Part shown: piece by piece, positions 51,760 to 61,077 of the stretch
Layout: each line of letters opens with the position of its first letter
Numbering within the stretch: position 1 is the stretch's first letter
Source: Geobacter sp.
GTDB taxonomy: Bacteria; Desulfobacterota; Desulfuromonadia; Geobacterales; Pseudopelobacteraceae
Assembly: GCA_003574895.1 (NCBI GenBank)
Contig: PJFB01000007.1
Coordinates: 62,001-126,000 of the forward strand
Direction: 5' to 3'
Length of the DNA: 64,000 bases
Position numbers and translations under genes: made by a program
Notes under the pieces: model-generated
Seen by the model: only the letters and a program-made list of their open reading frames with translations
What the model was told of the DNA's origin: nothing
Databases searched by the model: none

Positions 51760-52704
51760 TTACACCTGCGCCATCATCCGCACCACGTCCCGCATCCGGT
51801 TTTGGGCAGTCCACCCCAGCCGCTGCTTTGCCTTGGCCGGATTGGCCCGGCTGACCATGATCTCGGAAGGGCGCAGCAGGGAAGGGTCCGTAACCACATG
51901 GTCGCGCCAGTCCAGGCCATGGCACTTGAAGGCTTCGGCGACAAATTCTTCCAGGGTATTGGTCTCGCCAGTGGCTACCACAAAATCCTCGGGCTTATCC
52001 TGCTGCAGGATACGCCACATGGCATCCACGTATTCCGGGGCCCAGCCCCAATCACGGGCGATCGAGATATTGCCCAGATGGAGCTTCTCTTTGTTCCCCT
52101 CGGCAATGCGCCGGGCGGCCTGGATGATTTTCTGGGTGACAAAGCGTTCCGGGCGCAGTGGCGATTCGTGGTTGAAGAGGATGCCGGTACAGGCAAACAG
52201 GTTGTAGGATTCGCGGTAGTTGGCGATTTCCCAGAAGGCGGTTGCCTTGGCAACGGCATAGGGACTGCGGGGGCGGAAGGGCACGTTTTCGTCGGCGGGC
52301 TCGCCATTGGTGTTTCCGAAACACTCGCTGGAACCCGCGTTGTAGAGCCGTATGGGGCAGTCGATGAAGCGGATGACCTCCAGCAGGTTGAGGGTGCCGA
52401 CACTGATACTCTCCAGAGTTTCCACCGGCTGGTCAAAGGAGAGTCCGACCGAACTCTGGCCCGCCAGGTTGTAGACCTCGTCCGGACGCACCTTGGCCAT
52501 CACCTGGAGAACGCTGCGGAAATCGTTCATTGCCATGGAATGGAGGGTTGTGCGTGCCCTGATCCCAAGCCGGTCAAGACTTGAAAAGGACGATATTTGC
52601 GCATCACGGGAGGTGCCATGGACCTCATAGCCCTTAGCAAGCAGCAGGTTGGCAAGATAGGCGCCGTCCTGGCCGGATATGCCGCAGATCAGTGCTTTTT
52701 TCAT
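51760..52704 (-). CDS. GDP-mannose 4,6-dehydratase-like SDR
   Basis: This 314-residue extended SDR has the Gmd start CGISGQDGAYLANLLLAKGY (residues 7-26). NLAGQSSVGLSF, NAGSSECFGN (catalytic Ser/Glu) and YAVAK complete the active site, followed by FNHESPLRPERFVTQKI. These are Gmd hallmarks, making GDP-4-keto-6-deoxymannose for perosamine, rhamnose or fucose. The base composition is clearly GC-richer than the genes that follow. It is the first gene of the minus-strand glycan run, with a possible sigma-70 promoter upstream. A close relative such as an RMD-type reductase is less likely. Confidence 0.85.
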   Translation of the reverse strand: MKKALICGISGQDGAYLANLLLAKGYEVHGTSRDAQISSFSSLDRLGIRARTTLHSMAMNDFRSVLQVMAKVRPDEVYNLAGQSSVGLSFDQPVETLESISVGTLNLLEVIRFIDCPIRLYNAGSSECFGNTNGEPADENVPFRPRSPYAVAKATAFWEIANYRESYNLFACTGILFNHESPLRPERFVTQKIIQAARRIAEGNKEKLHLGNISIARDWGWAPEYVDAMWRILQQDKPEDFVVATGETNTLEEFVAEAFKCHGLDWRDHVVTDPSLLRPSEIMVSRANPAKAKQRLGWTAQNRMRDVVRMMAQV

Positions 52705-52746
52705 GATAAATTCTGGGAAGCGAACATTGGCATGGTAATATTTCTG

Positions 52747-52775
52747 GTCGTAGGATTTTTTTGGGAATTTGTCAA
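52747..52775 (-). promoter_or_regulatory. Candidate sigma-70 promoter at the head of the glycan island
   Basis: On the minus strand TTGACA (52770-52775) and TACGAC (52747-52752) are 17 nt apart and lie about 45 nt before the Gmd-like start. The -10 box is weak, so the call is tentative. Confidence 0.35.
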
Positions 52776-52833
52776 AGCATGCACAAAACGTTCCTTTCTG
52801 CGAGTTACAGCGGGCAATTTGCCATACAAAAGA

Positions 52834-54234
52834 TCAATACTTATTCACATGCCGCCCAGGGCGTTCGATATTGAATTTCTCCAGACGATACTGCAGGGTC
52901 TTATAGCTCATGCCCAGCAGTGGCGCTGCTTTGCCGATCACCCAGTCGGCCCGCTCCATGGCCTTCATGATCAGCGCCTTTTCAAATTCCTCGAAGGCAA
53001 TCCCGCCCGGCGGCAGATCAAAAGGAATTCCGCCAGCCAGGGAAGTGGACGTTGTTATCTCGGCCGGCAGGTCCTCCGGTTCAATGATGTTGGACTCCGC
53101 CATCAGTACCGACCGCTCGATAACCGACTCCAACTGGCGCACATTGCCGGGCCAGGTGTAATTCATGAGCATTTTTAGCGTTGATTTCGAGATGCCGTCA
53201 ACGCCGATACCGGTGGACAGGCTGTATTTTTTGACAAAGAACTCTGCCAAAGTTTTGACATCGCTGCCACGCTCCCGTAAGGGAGGCAGATTGATGCGGA
53301 TCACGTTCAGGCGATAAAAGAGGTCTTCGCGAAAATGGCCCTTTCTGATCTCCTGTTCCAACTCCTTGTTGGTGGCGGAGACGATCCGCACGTCCAGCGG
53401 GATGTTGACCTTGCCGCCAACCCGGCGAATCTCCTTTTCCTGAATGGCCCGCAACAGCTTGGCCTGCATGGCCACGTTCATTTCGCCGATCTCATCCAGA
53501 AAGACCGTACCACCGTTGGACGCCTCGAACACACCCAGCTCACGGACATTGGCACCGGTGAAACTCCCCTTTTCATGCCCGAACAACTCACTCTCGATCA
53601 GGGTGTCCGGTATGGCGGCGCAGTTGATGGCCATGAACGGTTTGTCGCGGCGTTGGCTCCCTTCATGGATGGCACGGGCCACCAACTCCTTGCCGGTCCC
53701 TGACTCACCCACGATCAGCACCGTTGAATTGGTGGCCGCGATTTTACCTACTATTCTGAATACTTCCAGCATCTTGGGATGATCACCCAGCATATTCGGT
53801 ATGACCTGATTGGCTGCAACCCGCTTCTGCAGGATGCGGTTCTCTCGCACCAGGCCGATCCGCTCAAAGGCTCGCCGCAGCGTCAGGATCAGGTTGGCCC
53901 GCTCCAGCGGCTTCTCCAGGTAGTCGAAGGCCCCCTTTTTCATGGCCTCAACGGCAGAATCCACTGTTCCGTGGGCGGTCATGAGGATCACGCACTGCTG
54001 CGGGTCGTCGCCAAGGACCTTTTCCAGCAGATCCAGTCCGCTCTGCCCCTGCATCTTCAGATCGGTCAGAATCAGGTCGAATTCCCGTTTATCCAGCTGA
54101 TCCAGCGCCTCACGCACGCCAGGGACATCAACCACGTCATAGCCTTCCTTGGTAAGAATGACCGAGAGGATTTCCCGTTGCCCCCGTTCATCATCCACGA
54201 TCAAGATGCTGCCGTTTTTTTCCGGATTGTTCAT
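52834..54234 (-). CDS. Sigma-54-dependent response regulator (NtrC family)
   Basis: A 466-residue protein. The receiver domain (about residues 8-125) has DDERGQRE and phospho-acceptor Asp in LTDLKMQG. The AAA+ domain has Walker [15 protein letters not shown] (a variant of the sigma-54-contacting GAFTGA) and Walker B FLDEIGEM. The C-terminal Fis-type helix-turn-helix is in IGKAAPLLGMSYKTLQYRL. ATG 54234 is preferred, with AGGG close upstream. The histidine kinase gene lies upstream in the same direction and is its probable partner. The targets are unknown; neighbours suggest envelope or surface-glycan genes. Confidence 0.95.
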   Translation of the reverse strand: MNNPEKNGSILIVDDERGQREILSVILTKEGYDVVDVPGVREALDQLDKREFDLILTDLKMQGQSGLDLLEKVLGDDPQQCVILMTAHGTVDSAVEAMKKGAFDYLEKPLERANLILTLRRAFERIGLVRENRILQKRVAANQVIPNMLGDHPKMLEVFRIVGKIAATNSTVLIVGESGTGKELVARAIHEGSQRRDKPFMAINCAAIPDTLIESELFGHEKGSFTGANVRELGVFEASNGGTVFLDEIGEMNVAMQAKLLRAIQEKEIRRVGGKVNIPLDVRIVSATNKELEQEIRKGHFREDLFYRLNVIRINLPPLRERGSDVKTLAEFFVKKYSLSTGIGVDGISKSTLKMLMNYTWPGNVRQLESVIERSVLMAESNIIEPEDLPAEITTSTSLAGGIPFDLPPGGIAFEEFEKALIMKAMERADWVIGKAAPLLGMSYKTLQYRLEKFNIERPGRHVNKY

Positions 54235-54300
54235 GATCCCTTCAAACCCCTTCAACCTTGCCATAATATTGACTCATGGCAGCGGTTAACTCTATACCAG

Positions 54301-55722
54301 CTATAATTCCTCAGGCTGGAGCGGCAACAATACGGTGAAGGTTGTTCCCTCTCCAGACCGGCTCTGTACCAGGATCTCGCCACCGTGTTCCTTGATGATC
54401 CGCTCGGTGATAGCCAAACCAAGCCCGATACCCACATCCTTGGTGGTGAAATATGGCTGGAAAATTTTGGGAATGTCTTCTTCGCGGATGCCACTGCCCT
54501 GATCCGTGAAGGTGAGACATGCCTGTCTCTTTTCCCTGTCCGTGGAGGCTCCCAGGGTGATGACACCTCCGTCATCCATGGCCTGGGTGGCGTTAGTGAG
54601 AAAATTTATAATGCAGTTACGTATTAATTCCTGATCGACCCACAGGGGTGGCAGATCAGGGTCAATATTCAGTTCCACCCGGATATGCTGTTCAGCCATA
54701 CGATCGCTGATCAGCGGCAGCACCTTTGAGATGATCTCATCGTAAGGCACAAGTACTCGGCGCAGCTTGAGCGGCCGGCCGTAGTTCATGAAATTGAGCA
54801 CCATGTAGTTGGCACGGCGCACCTCTTCCTTGATCTTTTCAGCCAGATCTTCCAGTTCCGCGCACTGCTCACCGCAGCGTGGCAACATTTCGGCCTTGAG
54901 ATGGTCGATGGCCAGACTGATGTAGTTAAGGGGGTTGCGGATCTCGTGGGCAATGCCGGAGGCCAGCTGTCCTACCCGGGAGAGGTGTTCAGCCTCGTAC
55001 AGGCGCTTTTCCAGCACCTCACGCTCCCGCAGCTTGTCCACCATGTTGTTGAACCCGGCAGCCAGTTCGCCGATTTCATCCTGGCTGTCAACCGGTATGG
55101 TCACCGACAGGTCGCCGGCCGAGACCCGCTTGAAATCGCCGACCAACCGGTGTATCGGTTCGGTGTAGCGCCGGGCCAGGTAAATGGAGAAGGCAATGCC
55201 AACGGCAAAAACCATGCAGGTGGCAAACAACCGGCGGATAAAATTGGCATGCTGCAGATCCCTGATGTTGTCCAGCAGCATGTTGATCTGCACATAACCC
55301 AGTTGTTCGTCGCCAACAATGACCGGCACCACCACTTCGTAAGGTTTCTGGGAGAGGATCGTGGCCCCCGCCTGTTGGCGCGGCGCGGCGTGGACCCCTT
55401 TCTCCAGCTTCTTGATCTCCCGTTTTTTACCGATTTTCTCCGGATCGGATGAGTCAATGATCTCACCCTCGTTGCTGATGATGTTGATCTCGTTGATGCC
55501 CCTGTCGCGGGCCTTACCGAGGTAATCGGTCAAACGGGAGGTTTCGGCCTCGGAAGTGAGATCCTCGATACTCATCTGAATAGCCTTGGAGATCTCCTGG
55601 GAGCTGTCCTGGATTTCCTGGACCAGGTCGTTCTGGGCATATTGATTGAGTATGAAGAGGGTCAGCATCGTGAGGACCAGCAGGGAAATCATGATGATGA
55701 CGAGTTTGGCGTTAAGCTTCAT
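54301..55722 (-). CDS. Membrane sensor histidine kinase
   Basis: This 473-residue kinase has a first membrane helix (about residues 7-25), a periplasmic sensor of about 135 residues, and a second helix (about 165-185). HAMP follows (about 186-240). The phospho-acceptor is the His in LASGIAHEIRNPLNYIS (about 260), and ATP-binding boxes are NFLTNATQAM, FTDQGSGIRE and GIGLGLAI. It should phosphorylate the NtrC-class regulator downstream, 66 nt away. The gene is divergent from an outer-membrane barrel gene that it may control. No ligand-binding motif can be named. Confidence 0.95.
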   Translation of the reverse strand: MKLNAKLVIIMISLLVLTMLTLFILNQYAQNDLVQEIQDSSQEISKAIQMSIEDLTSEAETSRLTDYLGKARDRGINEINIISNEGEIIDSSDPEKIGKKREIKKLEKGVHAAPRQQAGATILSQKPYEVVVPVIVGDEQLGYVQINMLLDNIRDLQHANFIRRLFATCMVFAVGIAFSIYLARRYTEPIHRLVGDFKRVSAGDLSVTIPVDSQDEIGELAAGFNNMVDKLREREVLEKRLYEAEHLSRVGQLASGIAHEIRNPLNYISLAIDHLKAEMLPRCGEQCAELEDLAEKIKEEVRRANYMVLNFMNYGRPLKLRRVLVPYDEIISKVLPLISDRMAEQHIRVELNIDPDLPPLWVDQELIRNCIINFLTNATQAMDDGGVITLGASTDREKRQACLTFTDQGSGIREEDIPKIFQPYFTTKDVGIGLGLAITERIIKEHGGEILVQSRSGEGTTFTVLLPLQPEEL

Positions 55723-55834
55723 CGAGACTCTTTTCTACCGGTTTAAATGTTTAATTATAGCGCACGCAACTAGCGGAAACAAGCGCTATCGCTGGCAAAA
55801 ACGCAACTGGGCTGTTGACACCCCGAGCAGCACA

Positions 55835-57121
55835 ATGATACATATTCCTACCATGTTTTTGCGATTCCCGAATATTTACAAAGCGGCCATGCTGTGCGTG
55901 TTGCCGCTGCTTGCAGTTCTGCTGGGCGCTTGCACCAGTTTCATACCCCGCAGCAAGCTTCCCGGCCCCCTGACCAGCTCCGAATGCGACGAGAAAGTCA
56001 AAGTGGTTACCGTACCCTTGCCGGTGATCGCCTCAAGCCCCAACGAAGGCATAACCGCCGGGGCGCTGACCGCCTTTCTGATCCACAACAAACAGGATGA
56101 GATCAACACCCTGCTGGCACCCCAGGTAAACTACAACGACAACTTCGGCATCACCACCACCCTGTATGGCGCCTTTTACCCCACTTCCGAGCGCAGTATC
56201 GAGATCAACCTCTCCCAGTCCACCAAGGTCAACCACGATTATGAATTCAAAATCAAGGACACTTCGCTGCTGAATAAGAAGCTTGAACTAAATGCCTTTA
56301 TCTTTAAGTTCTCCGATGGCTCGGCCCGTTTTTTCGGTTTCCAGGCCAAAAGCCCGCAGCAACTTGAATCCAATTACGCCGACAAGGAGATGGGCTTCAA
56401 CCTGTCGGCCGGCTACCAGATCGGCAAATTCTACCAAATCGTCCTGGGCGACCGTTATCGCGACGTCACCATCCGCAAGGGGGCGGTCGGCAAGATTCCC
56501 GACATCCATGACAGATTTTCCGAGGCCACCGTGCCGGGCATCAACGGGTTCACCGCCCACAGCCCACGCCTGTCCTTCATCTACAGCACCCTGGACGATA
56601 GCGAGATGCCTACCTTCGGCGGCTATGCCCGGGCCACCCTGGAACCCAGTACCAAGGCCTTGGGAGGCGCCGGCGACTACCGCCACTACGAGGCCGAGGT
56701 CAAAGGCTTCATCCCCCTTAACAAAGCCCGCTATATCAGTGTGTTTCGCCTGATGTACAACCAGACCCTGGGGCACAGGGTCCCCTTTCTGGAACAGAGT
56801 ATCCTGGGCGGCGAGAACACCCTGCGCGGCTACGGACGCAACCGTTTCATCGACAACAGCTTTTTTCTGTGCAACCTGGAGGAGCGCATCCGCCTCTTCC
56901 GTTGGGAGGTCTTCAACGTCACTGCCGATTGGGAGCTGGCTCCCTTCGTTGACCTGGGTGCGGTGATGGAATCGCTGGACAAGGCGCAAGCCAACAACTT
57001 CGAATTCAACCCCGGCGTGGGCTTCCGCGCCATAGTCCGCCCCAACATCGTCGGCCGGGTAGACATGGGCATCGGCCGCGACGGCCCCGCCATATTCGTC
57101 GGCCTGGGGTATCCTTTTTGA
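55835..57121 (+). CDS. Outer-membrane Omp85-family barrel, possibly lipidated
   Basis: A 428-residue protein. The N-terminus ends LLAVLLGAC, a lipobox with a following Cys near residue 32, so it may be a lipoprotein. The rest resembles the C-terminal 16-strand barrel of Omp85/BamA-TamA proteins, with LGGENTLRGYGRNRF (the RGY loop motif) and a terminal aromatic (GLGYPF). No POTRA domains precede it. It could be a surface antigen (D15-like) or patatin-less translocator. The start is uncertain: ATG 55835 has a weak site, and ATG 55853 would also give the signal. It is divergent from the histidine kinase. Confidence 0.75.
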   Translation: MIHIPTMFLRFPNIYKAAMLCVLPLLAVLLGACTSFIPRSKLPGPLTSSECDEKVKVVTVPLPVIASSPNEGITAGALTAFLIHNKQDEINTLLAPQVNYNDNFGITTTLYGAFYPTSERSIEINLSQSTKVNHDYEFKIKDTSLLNKKLELNAFIFKFSDGSARFFGFQAKSPQQLESNYADKEMGFNLSAGYQIGKFYQIVLGDRYRDVTIRKGAVGKIPDIHDRFSEATVPGINGFTAHSPRLSFIYSTLDDSEMPTFGGYARATLEPSTKALGGAGDYRHYEAEVKGFIPLNKARYISVFRLMYNQTLGHRVPFLEQSILGGENTLRGYGRNRFIDNSFFLCNLEERIRLFRWEVFNVTADWELAPFVDLGAVMESLDKAQANNFEFNPGVGFRAIVRPNIVGRVDMGIGRDGPAIFVGLGYPF

Positions 57122-57175
57122 TGGCAATGACACCCATCACCATCCTAACCTTCCCCTTGAAGGGTAAGGAATAAA

Positions 57176-57227
57176 GCCCCCTCTCCCTCAGGAAGAGGGC
57201 CAGGGTGCGGGTGGGGGCAACTTTTTT
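57176..57227 (+). terminator. REP-like hairpin acting as terminator after the Omp85-family gene
   Basis: GCCCCC (57176-57181) pairs with GGGGGC (57213-57218), enclosing CCCTC / GAGGG, and is followed by CTTTTTT on the plus strand. Similar GC-rich CCCTCTCCC...GAGGGCCAGGGTG elements are scattered in many proteobacterial genomes. It overlaps the end of the convergent ABC exporter gene. Confidence 0.6.
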
Positions 57228-58971
57228 AAAGTAATTCCTCTTCCAGCCGCTGCATGCGATACATCATGGCATACAAGCCATCCTGTTCCAGCAGTTCGGC
57301 CGGGCTCCCCTGCTCTGCAATCCTGCCATCCTGCAGCACCAGCACCCGGTCGCAATCCCTGAAAGCCGAAAGGCGATGGGAAACGATCAATACCGTCCGG
57401 TCTTCACAGATCCGGCCCATCTCGCCCAGTATCTCCTCCTCCCGGCCGGCATCGACTGCCGAAAGCGGGTCGTCCAGGAGCAGGATACGGGGATTGGCCG
57501 ACAAGGCCCTGGCAATGGAAAGCCGCTGTTTCTGCCCGCCTGACAGGGCCACCCCTTTTTCGCCCACCATGGTTTCCAACCCTTCGTGGAACTTTTCTAT
57601 GTCCGTTGTCAGGCGCGCCTGGCGGACCAGCTCATCGATGTCCGTATCCCCGCCGACAGCCCCGTAGGCGATATTTTCCCTGATGCTGCGGGAAAAGAGG
57701 AACGTCTCCTGTGGCACGTAGCCGATAATGGCACGCAGACTCGCCGCATTGATCCGGTTTATGTCGCGTCCGTCCAGCAGGATCTGTCCGTCGCCGACAG
57801 GGAGCTGACGTGTCAGCAGCTTGAGCAGGGTCGATTTGCCGCTCCCGACGGCACCGGTAACGCCGATCCGCTCTCCCGCCCTGATGTGGCAGGAAACCCG
57901 GTCAAGAACCTTGGCCGCGCCATAATAAAATGACAAATCATGCATCTCGATTCCCTGGCGCAATTCCTTGATCTGTTCGGCATCCGGGGCAGAAGACACC
58001 CCGGATTCAGCCTCGAGAATCTCGTTCAGCCGTGACATCGAAGCCGCGCCGCGCTGGGCCAGGGTCATGATCCACCCCATGACCGCCGTCGGCCAGACCA
58101 ACATGGCCAGGTAACCGCTGAAGGCCACGAAATCCCCCAGTGAAATCGTACCCGAAATCACCAGCCGCCCTCCCAGGAACAGGACTATCAGCGTTCCAGC
58201 CCCGGTTGCGGTTGCCATCAACGGCAGCAGCAAGCCGCGCAAGCGCGCCAATTTCAGGTTTCGTCCCAGGTATTGGTCGGAAACCTCGGCATACATGCCC
58301 TGGAAATGGTTTTCGCGGCAATAGGCCTTGATCAGGCGCACCGTTGATACCGATTCCTCCGTCAGACTCGTCAGGCGGGCCAATTCCTGCTGGGCCGCAA
58401 GGGAGTGCTTGAAAAGGTTGTGGCTGACCTTTTTGACCGCCAGCACCATCAAGGGGAATGGAATAACCGCACACAGGGTAAGTATGGGATGGATGCGCAT
58501 CATCATGGTAACAGCGGCGATATAGATGATCAGCGTGTTGATGACGCTCATGGCGCCAAAACCCACCAACATGCGGACATTGGTAAGATCATTGGAAAAG
58601 CGCGACAGGATGTCGCCGGTCCTGCTGGTCGAGAAGAAGGCTTGGTCGAGTAACAGCAAGCGTTGAAAAAGGTCTTCGCGGATGCGGAACTCTATGATGC
58701 GAGCCGCATTAAGCATCAAGGTGCGGGAAAAAACGCGTGTGATGCAGTTTCCCGCTGCCAGCCCGATGATTACCATGGCACAGACAGCAGGCGAAAGACT
58801 GGCGGATGCGGGATGCTGGAGCCCTTCCACCGCCATCTTCATGAACCAGGGGATCAGCAGGGCAAAACCGTTGGTCAGCAGCAGGAAGACCGTTCCGGCG
58901 GCATAACGCCAGCGGAGCACCCCCAGATACCCGGCGAGATGTGAAAGGTCTTTTATGTGTTGACCTAGCAA
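57226..58971 (-). CDS. ABC exporter, half-transporter (MsbA/MdlA-like)
   Basis: This 581-residue half-transporter has six membrane helices (about residues 1-320) and an ATPase domain (about 335-575). The ATPase shows Walker A GAVGSGKST, signature LSGGQKQR, Walker B ILLLDDPLSAVD and the switch His in IVSHRL. It probably forms a homodimer exporting lipids, drugs or peptides. The start is TTG 58971; no in-frame ATG is near and the ribosome site (AAAGG) is modest. It is convergent with the outer-membrane barrel gene. MdlA/YheI-type heterodimer partners are not seen nearby. Confidence 0.85.
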   Translation of the reverse strand: MLGQHIKDLSHLAGYLGVLRWRYAAGTVFLLLTNGFALLIPWFMKMAVEGLQHPASASLSPAVCAMVIIGLAAGNCITRVFSRTLMLNAARIIEFRIREDLFQRLLLLDQAFFSTSRTGDILSRFSNDLTNVRMLVGFGAMSVINTLIIYIAAVTMMMRIHPILTLCAVIPFPLMVLAVKKVSHNLFKHSLAAQQELARLTSLTEESVSTVRLIKAYCRENHFQGMYAEVSDQYLGRNLKLARLRGLLLPLMATATGAGTLIVLFLGGRLVISGTISLGDFVAFSGYLAMLVWPTAVMGWIMTLAQRGAASMSRLNEILEAESGVSSAPDAEQIKELRQGIEMHDLSFYYGAAKVLDRVSCHIRAGERIGVTGAVGSGKSTLLKLLTRQLPVGDGQILLDGRDINRINAASLRAIIGYVPQETFLFSRSIRENIAYGAVGGDTDIDELVRQARLTTDIEKFHEGLETMVGEKGVALSGGQKQRLSIARALSANPRILLLDDPLSAVDAGREEEILGEMGRICEDRTVLIVSHRLSAFRDCDRVLVLQDGRIAEQGSPAELLEQDGLYAMMYRMQRLEEELL

Positions 58972-59158
58972 ATGGCGGCCTTTCGTTCAAATATCAGGTT
59001 TGCAGCATCTGCTCATACCAGTTTTTCATTCATTTTGTAAATCGATAACTTGCGTCAGCCGCATTATGCCGAACCGGTTATTGCCAAAGTATGCTAAAAT
59101 AAACCCATAGCGGGAACCCAATGCAAATTTGGCCCATGGGGCCAAAAGGAGGCCTGTC

Positions 59159-59338
59159 ATGAAACTTAGCACCAAGTATCGGGTAAAAGGGCTATTTCAC
59201 AAAGTAAGGGGTACGGCCAAAGAGGTCGCAGGCAGAATCAGTTCGAACAGAAAACTGGGATTAAGCGGTAAATTTGAACGGTTCACGGGCAAGGTACAGT
59301 GGAAGATCGGCACTGCTCAGGGATTTTTAGGATTGTGA
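59159..59338 (+). CDS. CsbD-like small stress protein
   Basis: A 59-residue, basic, cysteine-free protein (STKYRVKGLFHKVRGTAKEVAGR; KFERFTGKVQWKIG) fitting the CsbD family, whose members rise under general stress. The repeated KG...VRG/GKVQ pattern is family-like. AAAAGGAGG stands 7 nt before the ATG. It stands alone and is followed by a strong terminator. The molecular function of the family is unknown. Confidence 0.75.
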   Translation: MKLSTKYRVKGLFHKVRGTAKEVAGRISSNRKLGLSGKFERFTGKVQWKIGTAQGFLGL

Positions 59339-59406
59339 GAGTAAATGGGTCCCGTTAGAAATCGAAGTGCGGCACAGCTTTCAAACCATAAAAAGTAAAA
59401 GCAGAA

Positions 59407-59441
59407 AAAAGACGGAACCCAGCGAGGTTCCGTCTTTTTTT
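59407..59441 (+). terminator. Rho-independent terminator after the CsbD-like gene
   Basis: A 13-bp stem AAAAGACGGAACC / GGTTCCGTCTTTT with a short loop is followed by TTT. The A-run before it also makes it useful on the minus strand, for the regulator ending at 59532. Confidence 0.9.
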
Positions 59442-59531
59442 GCCTCAAACAAGCACGCACGACCAACTCCATATATCTTCATGACCTGCAGGCCCTGTTA
59501 GTGGAAACATCCCATCTGCCCATTACGAGCC

Positions 59532-60902
59532 TCAATGCTCCCAGTCCATCAGGCCGAAATCGGCGATGCGGCGATCCAGTGTCCGGCGCGAGATACCCAG
59601 TATTTCCGCGGTGCGGCTCTTATTGTAATGGTTTCCTTTCAGCACTGCCTCAATATGCTGGCGCTCCATCTCCTCCATGGCAACCATCTGCGTCTGAAGC
59701 ACTGGAACCGGCGTCGGCAAAGCAATCTTTTGCCCGCTGCGCAGGGGAATGACTTCGGTGGTGATGCAGCCGCCGGTGGAAGTAAGAATTACGGCGCGTT
59801 CCATGACATTTTCCAGCTCGCGCACGTTGCCCGGCCAATTATAGGCCAGCAGGGCCTCCATGGCCTTTGGGTCAATGGCATGGATATCCTTGGCCAGTCG
59901 TTCGGAAAAGCGGCGCAGGAAGTGCAATGCCAATGGTTCCACATCCTCGGGCCGCTCCCTGAGCGGCGGCAGATTGATGGTGATCACGTTCAGCCGGTAG
60001 TAGAGATCTTCGCGGAAGCGCCCCTCGGACACCTCGTTCTGCAACTTCTTGTTGGTGGCGGCCACGAAACGCACATTCACCTTTTTGGGGTGGGTTGAGC
60101 CAATGGGTATGAATTCCCGCTCCTGAATCACCCGCAGCAGCTTGCCTTGAACAGAAGGACTCACATCACCGATCTCGTCCAGAAACAGCGTGCCCTCGTC
60201 GGCTTCTTCAAGCATTCCTTTCTGGTTGGCGATCGCGCCGGTAAAGGCGCCCCGCATGTGTCCGAACAATTGGCTCTCCAGCAGGGTATCCGACAGCGAG
60301 GCGCAGTTGAGCGAGACAAAGGGATGGTCGCGGCGCAATAGGCTGTTGTGATGCAGGGCGCTGGCGATCAGCTCCTTGCCGGTGCCCGATTCGCCCAGTA
60401 TCAAAATGTTCGCGTCGCTGGAAGCCACCTTGAGGGTCAGGTCATACACTTCGCGAAAGCGTGGGCTGGCAAAGACGATCTGTTCCGAACCCTTGGCCTC
60501 CAGTTTCTCCCGCAGGCGCCGGTTTTCGGCCGCCAAATGGCGCATTTGCAGCACGTTTTCCACCATGCTGAGCAACTTTTCGCTGGGACACGGCTTGGTC
60601 ACATAGTCGTAGGCCCCAAGCTTGATGGCCCTTACCGCATCATCCACCGTGGCAAAGGCGGTCATAATGATCACCGGCAGATCGGGGCGCCTCTCCTTGA
60701 TCCGTTGCAGGATCTGTATCCCGTCAAGATCAGGCATTCTCAGGTCCTGCAACACCAGTTCCACCCCATCGCCGGCAACCGACTCCAAGTGCGTCAGCAA
60801 TTCCGCACCATGGTTGAAAGTGGCTACTTGGTGCTGTTTGAGCAATTTCTTAAAGTACTTGAGGATCCCAATCTCATCGTCGCAAACACAGATCTGTGCC
60901 AT
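59532..60902 (-). CDS. Sigma-54-dependent response regulator, possible hydrogenase regulator
   Basis: This 456-residue NtrC-class protein has a receiver domain (CDDEIGILK; phospho-acceptor in [11 protein letters not shown]). Its AAA+ domain has GESGTGKE, an intact GAFTGA and FLDEIGDV, and a Fis-type HTH ends it ([18 protein letters not shown]). ATG 60902 follows GGGGTGGG. It is divergent from hybS across 265 nt that contain a sigma-54-like promoter, so it may activate the hydrogenase operon, as HoxA/HupR do elsewhere. No kinase gene is adjacent. That link is inference. Confidence 0.92.
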   Translation of the reverse strand: MAQICVCDDEIGILKYFKKLLKQHQVATFNHGAELLTHLESVAGDGVELVLQDLRMPDLDGIQILQRIKERRPDLPVIIMTAFATVDDAVRAIKLGAYDYVTKPCPSEKLLSMVENVLQMRHLAAENRRLREKLEAKGSEQIVFASPRFREVYDLTLKVASSDANILILGESGTGKELIASALHHNSLLRRDHPFVSLNCASLSDTLLESQLFGHMRGAFTGAIANQKGMLEEADEGTLFLDEIGDVSPSVQGKLLRVIQEREFIPIGSTHPKKVNVRFVAATNKKLQNEVSEGRFREDLYYRLNVITINLPPLRERPEDVEPLALHFLRRFSERLAKDIHAIDPKAMEALLAYNWPGNVRELENVMERAVILTSTGGCITTEVIPLRSGQKIALPTPVPVLQTQMVAMEEMERQHIEAVLKGNHYNKSRTAEILGISRRTLDRRIADFGLMDWEH

Positions 60903-61061
60903 GGGCCCACCCCTTAAGACAGCTTTGCACAAAATTGGTCAATTTTAAACAATAGACGCTTCCCGATCACATCTCCATCAAACCTCGCTTTTTGCCCCAA
61001 TCTCTGAAAACCGTTACTACGCCCGTATTACAACAACTTGATCCGACAAAGCAAAACGGAT

Positions 61062-61077
61062 TGGCGTACGACTTGCT
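61062..61077 (+). promoter_or_regulatory. Sigma-54-type promoter upstream of hybS
   Basis: TGGCGT-N5-TTGCT at 61062-61077 has the obligatory GG and GC separated by 10 nt, matching the -24/-12 pattern (consensus TGGCAC-N5-TTGC). It lies about 90 nt before the hybS start, opposite the divergent sigma-54 activator gene. Confidence 0.6.

Noticed and set aside
52800-52830. TGGCAAATTGCCCGCT on the minus strand as a sigma-54 promoter for the Gmd-like gene
   Set aside because: GG and GC are 10 nt apart, but the -12 element reads CCGC instead of TTGC, so the match is poor.
56288-57133. Minus-strand open frame of 281 codons
   Set aside because: It is antisense to the Omp85-family barrel gene and its composition (Val/Ala/Asp-rich, no domains) is that of a GC-rich shadow.
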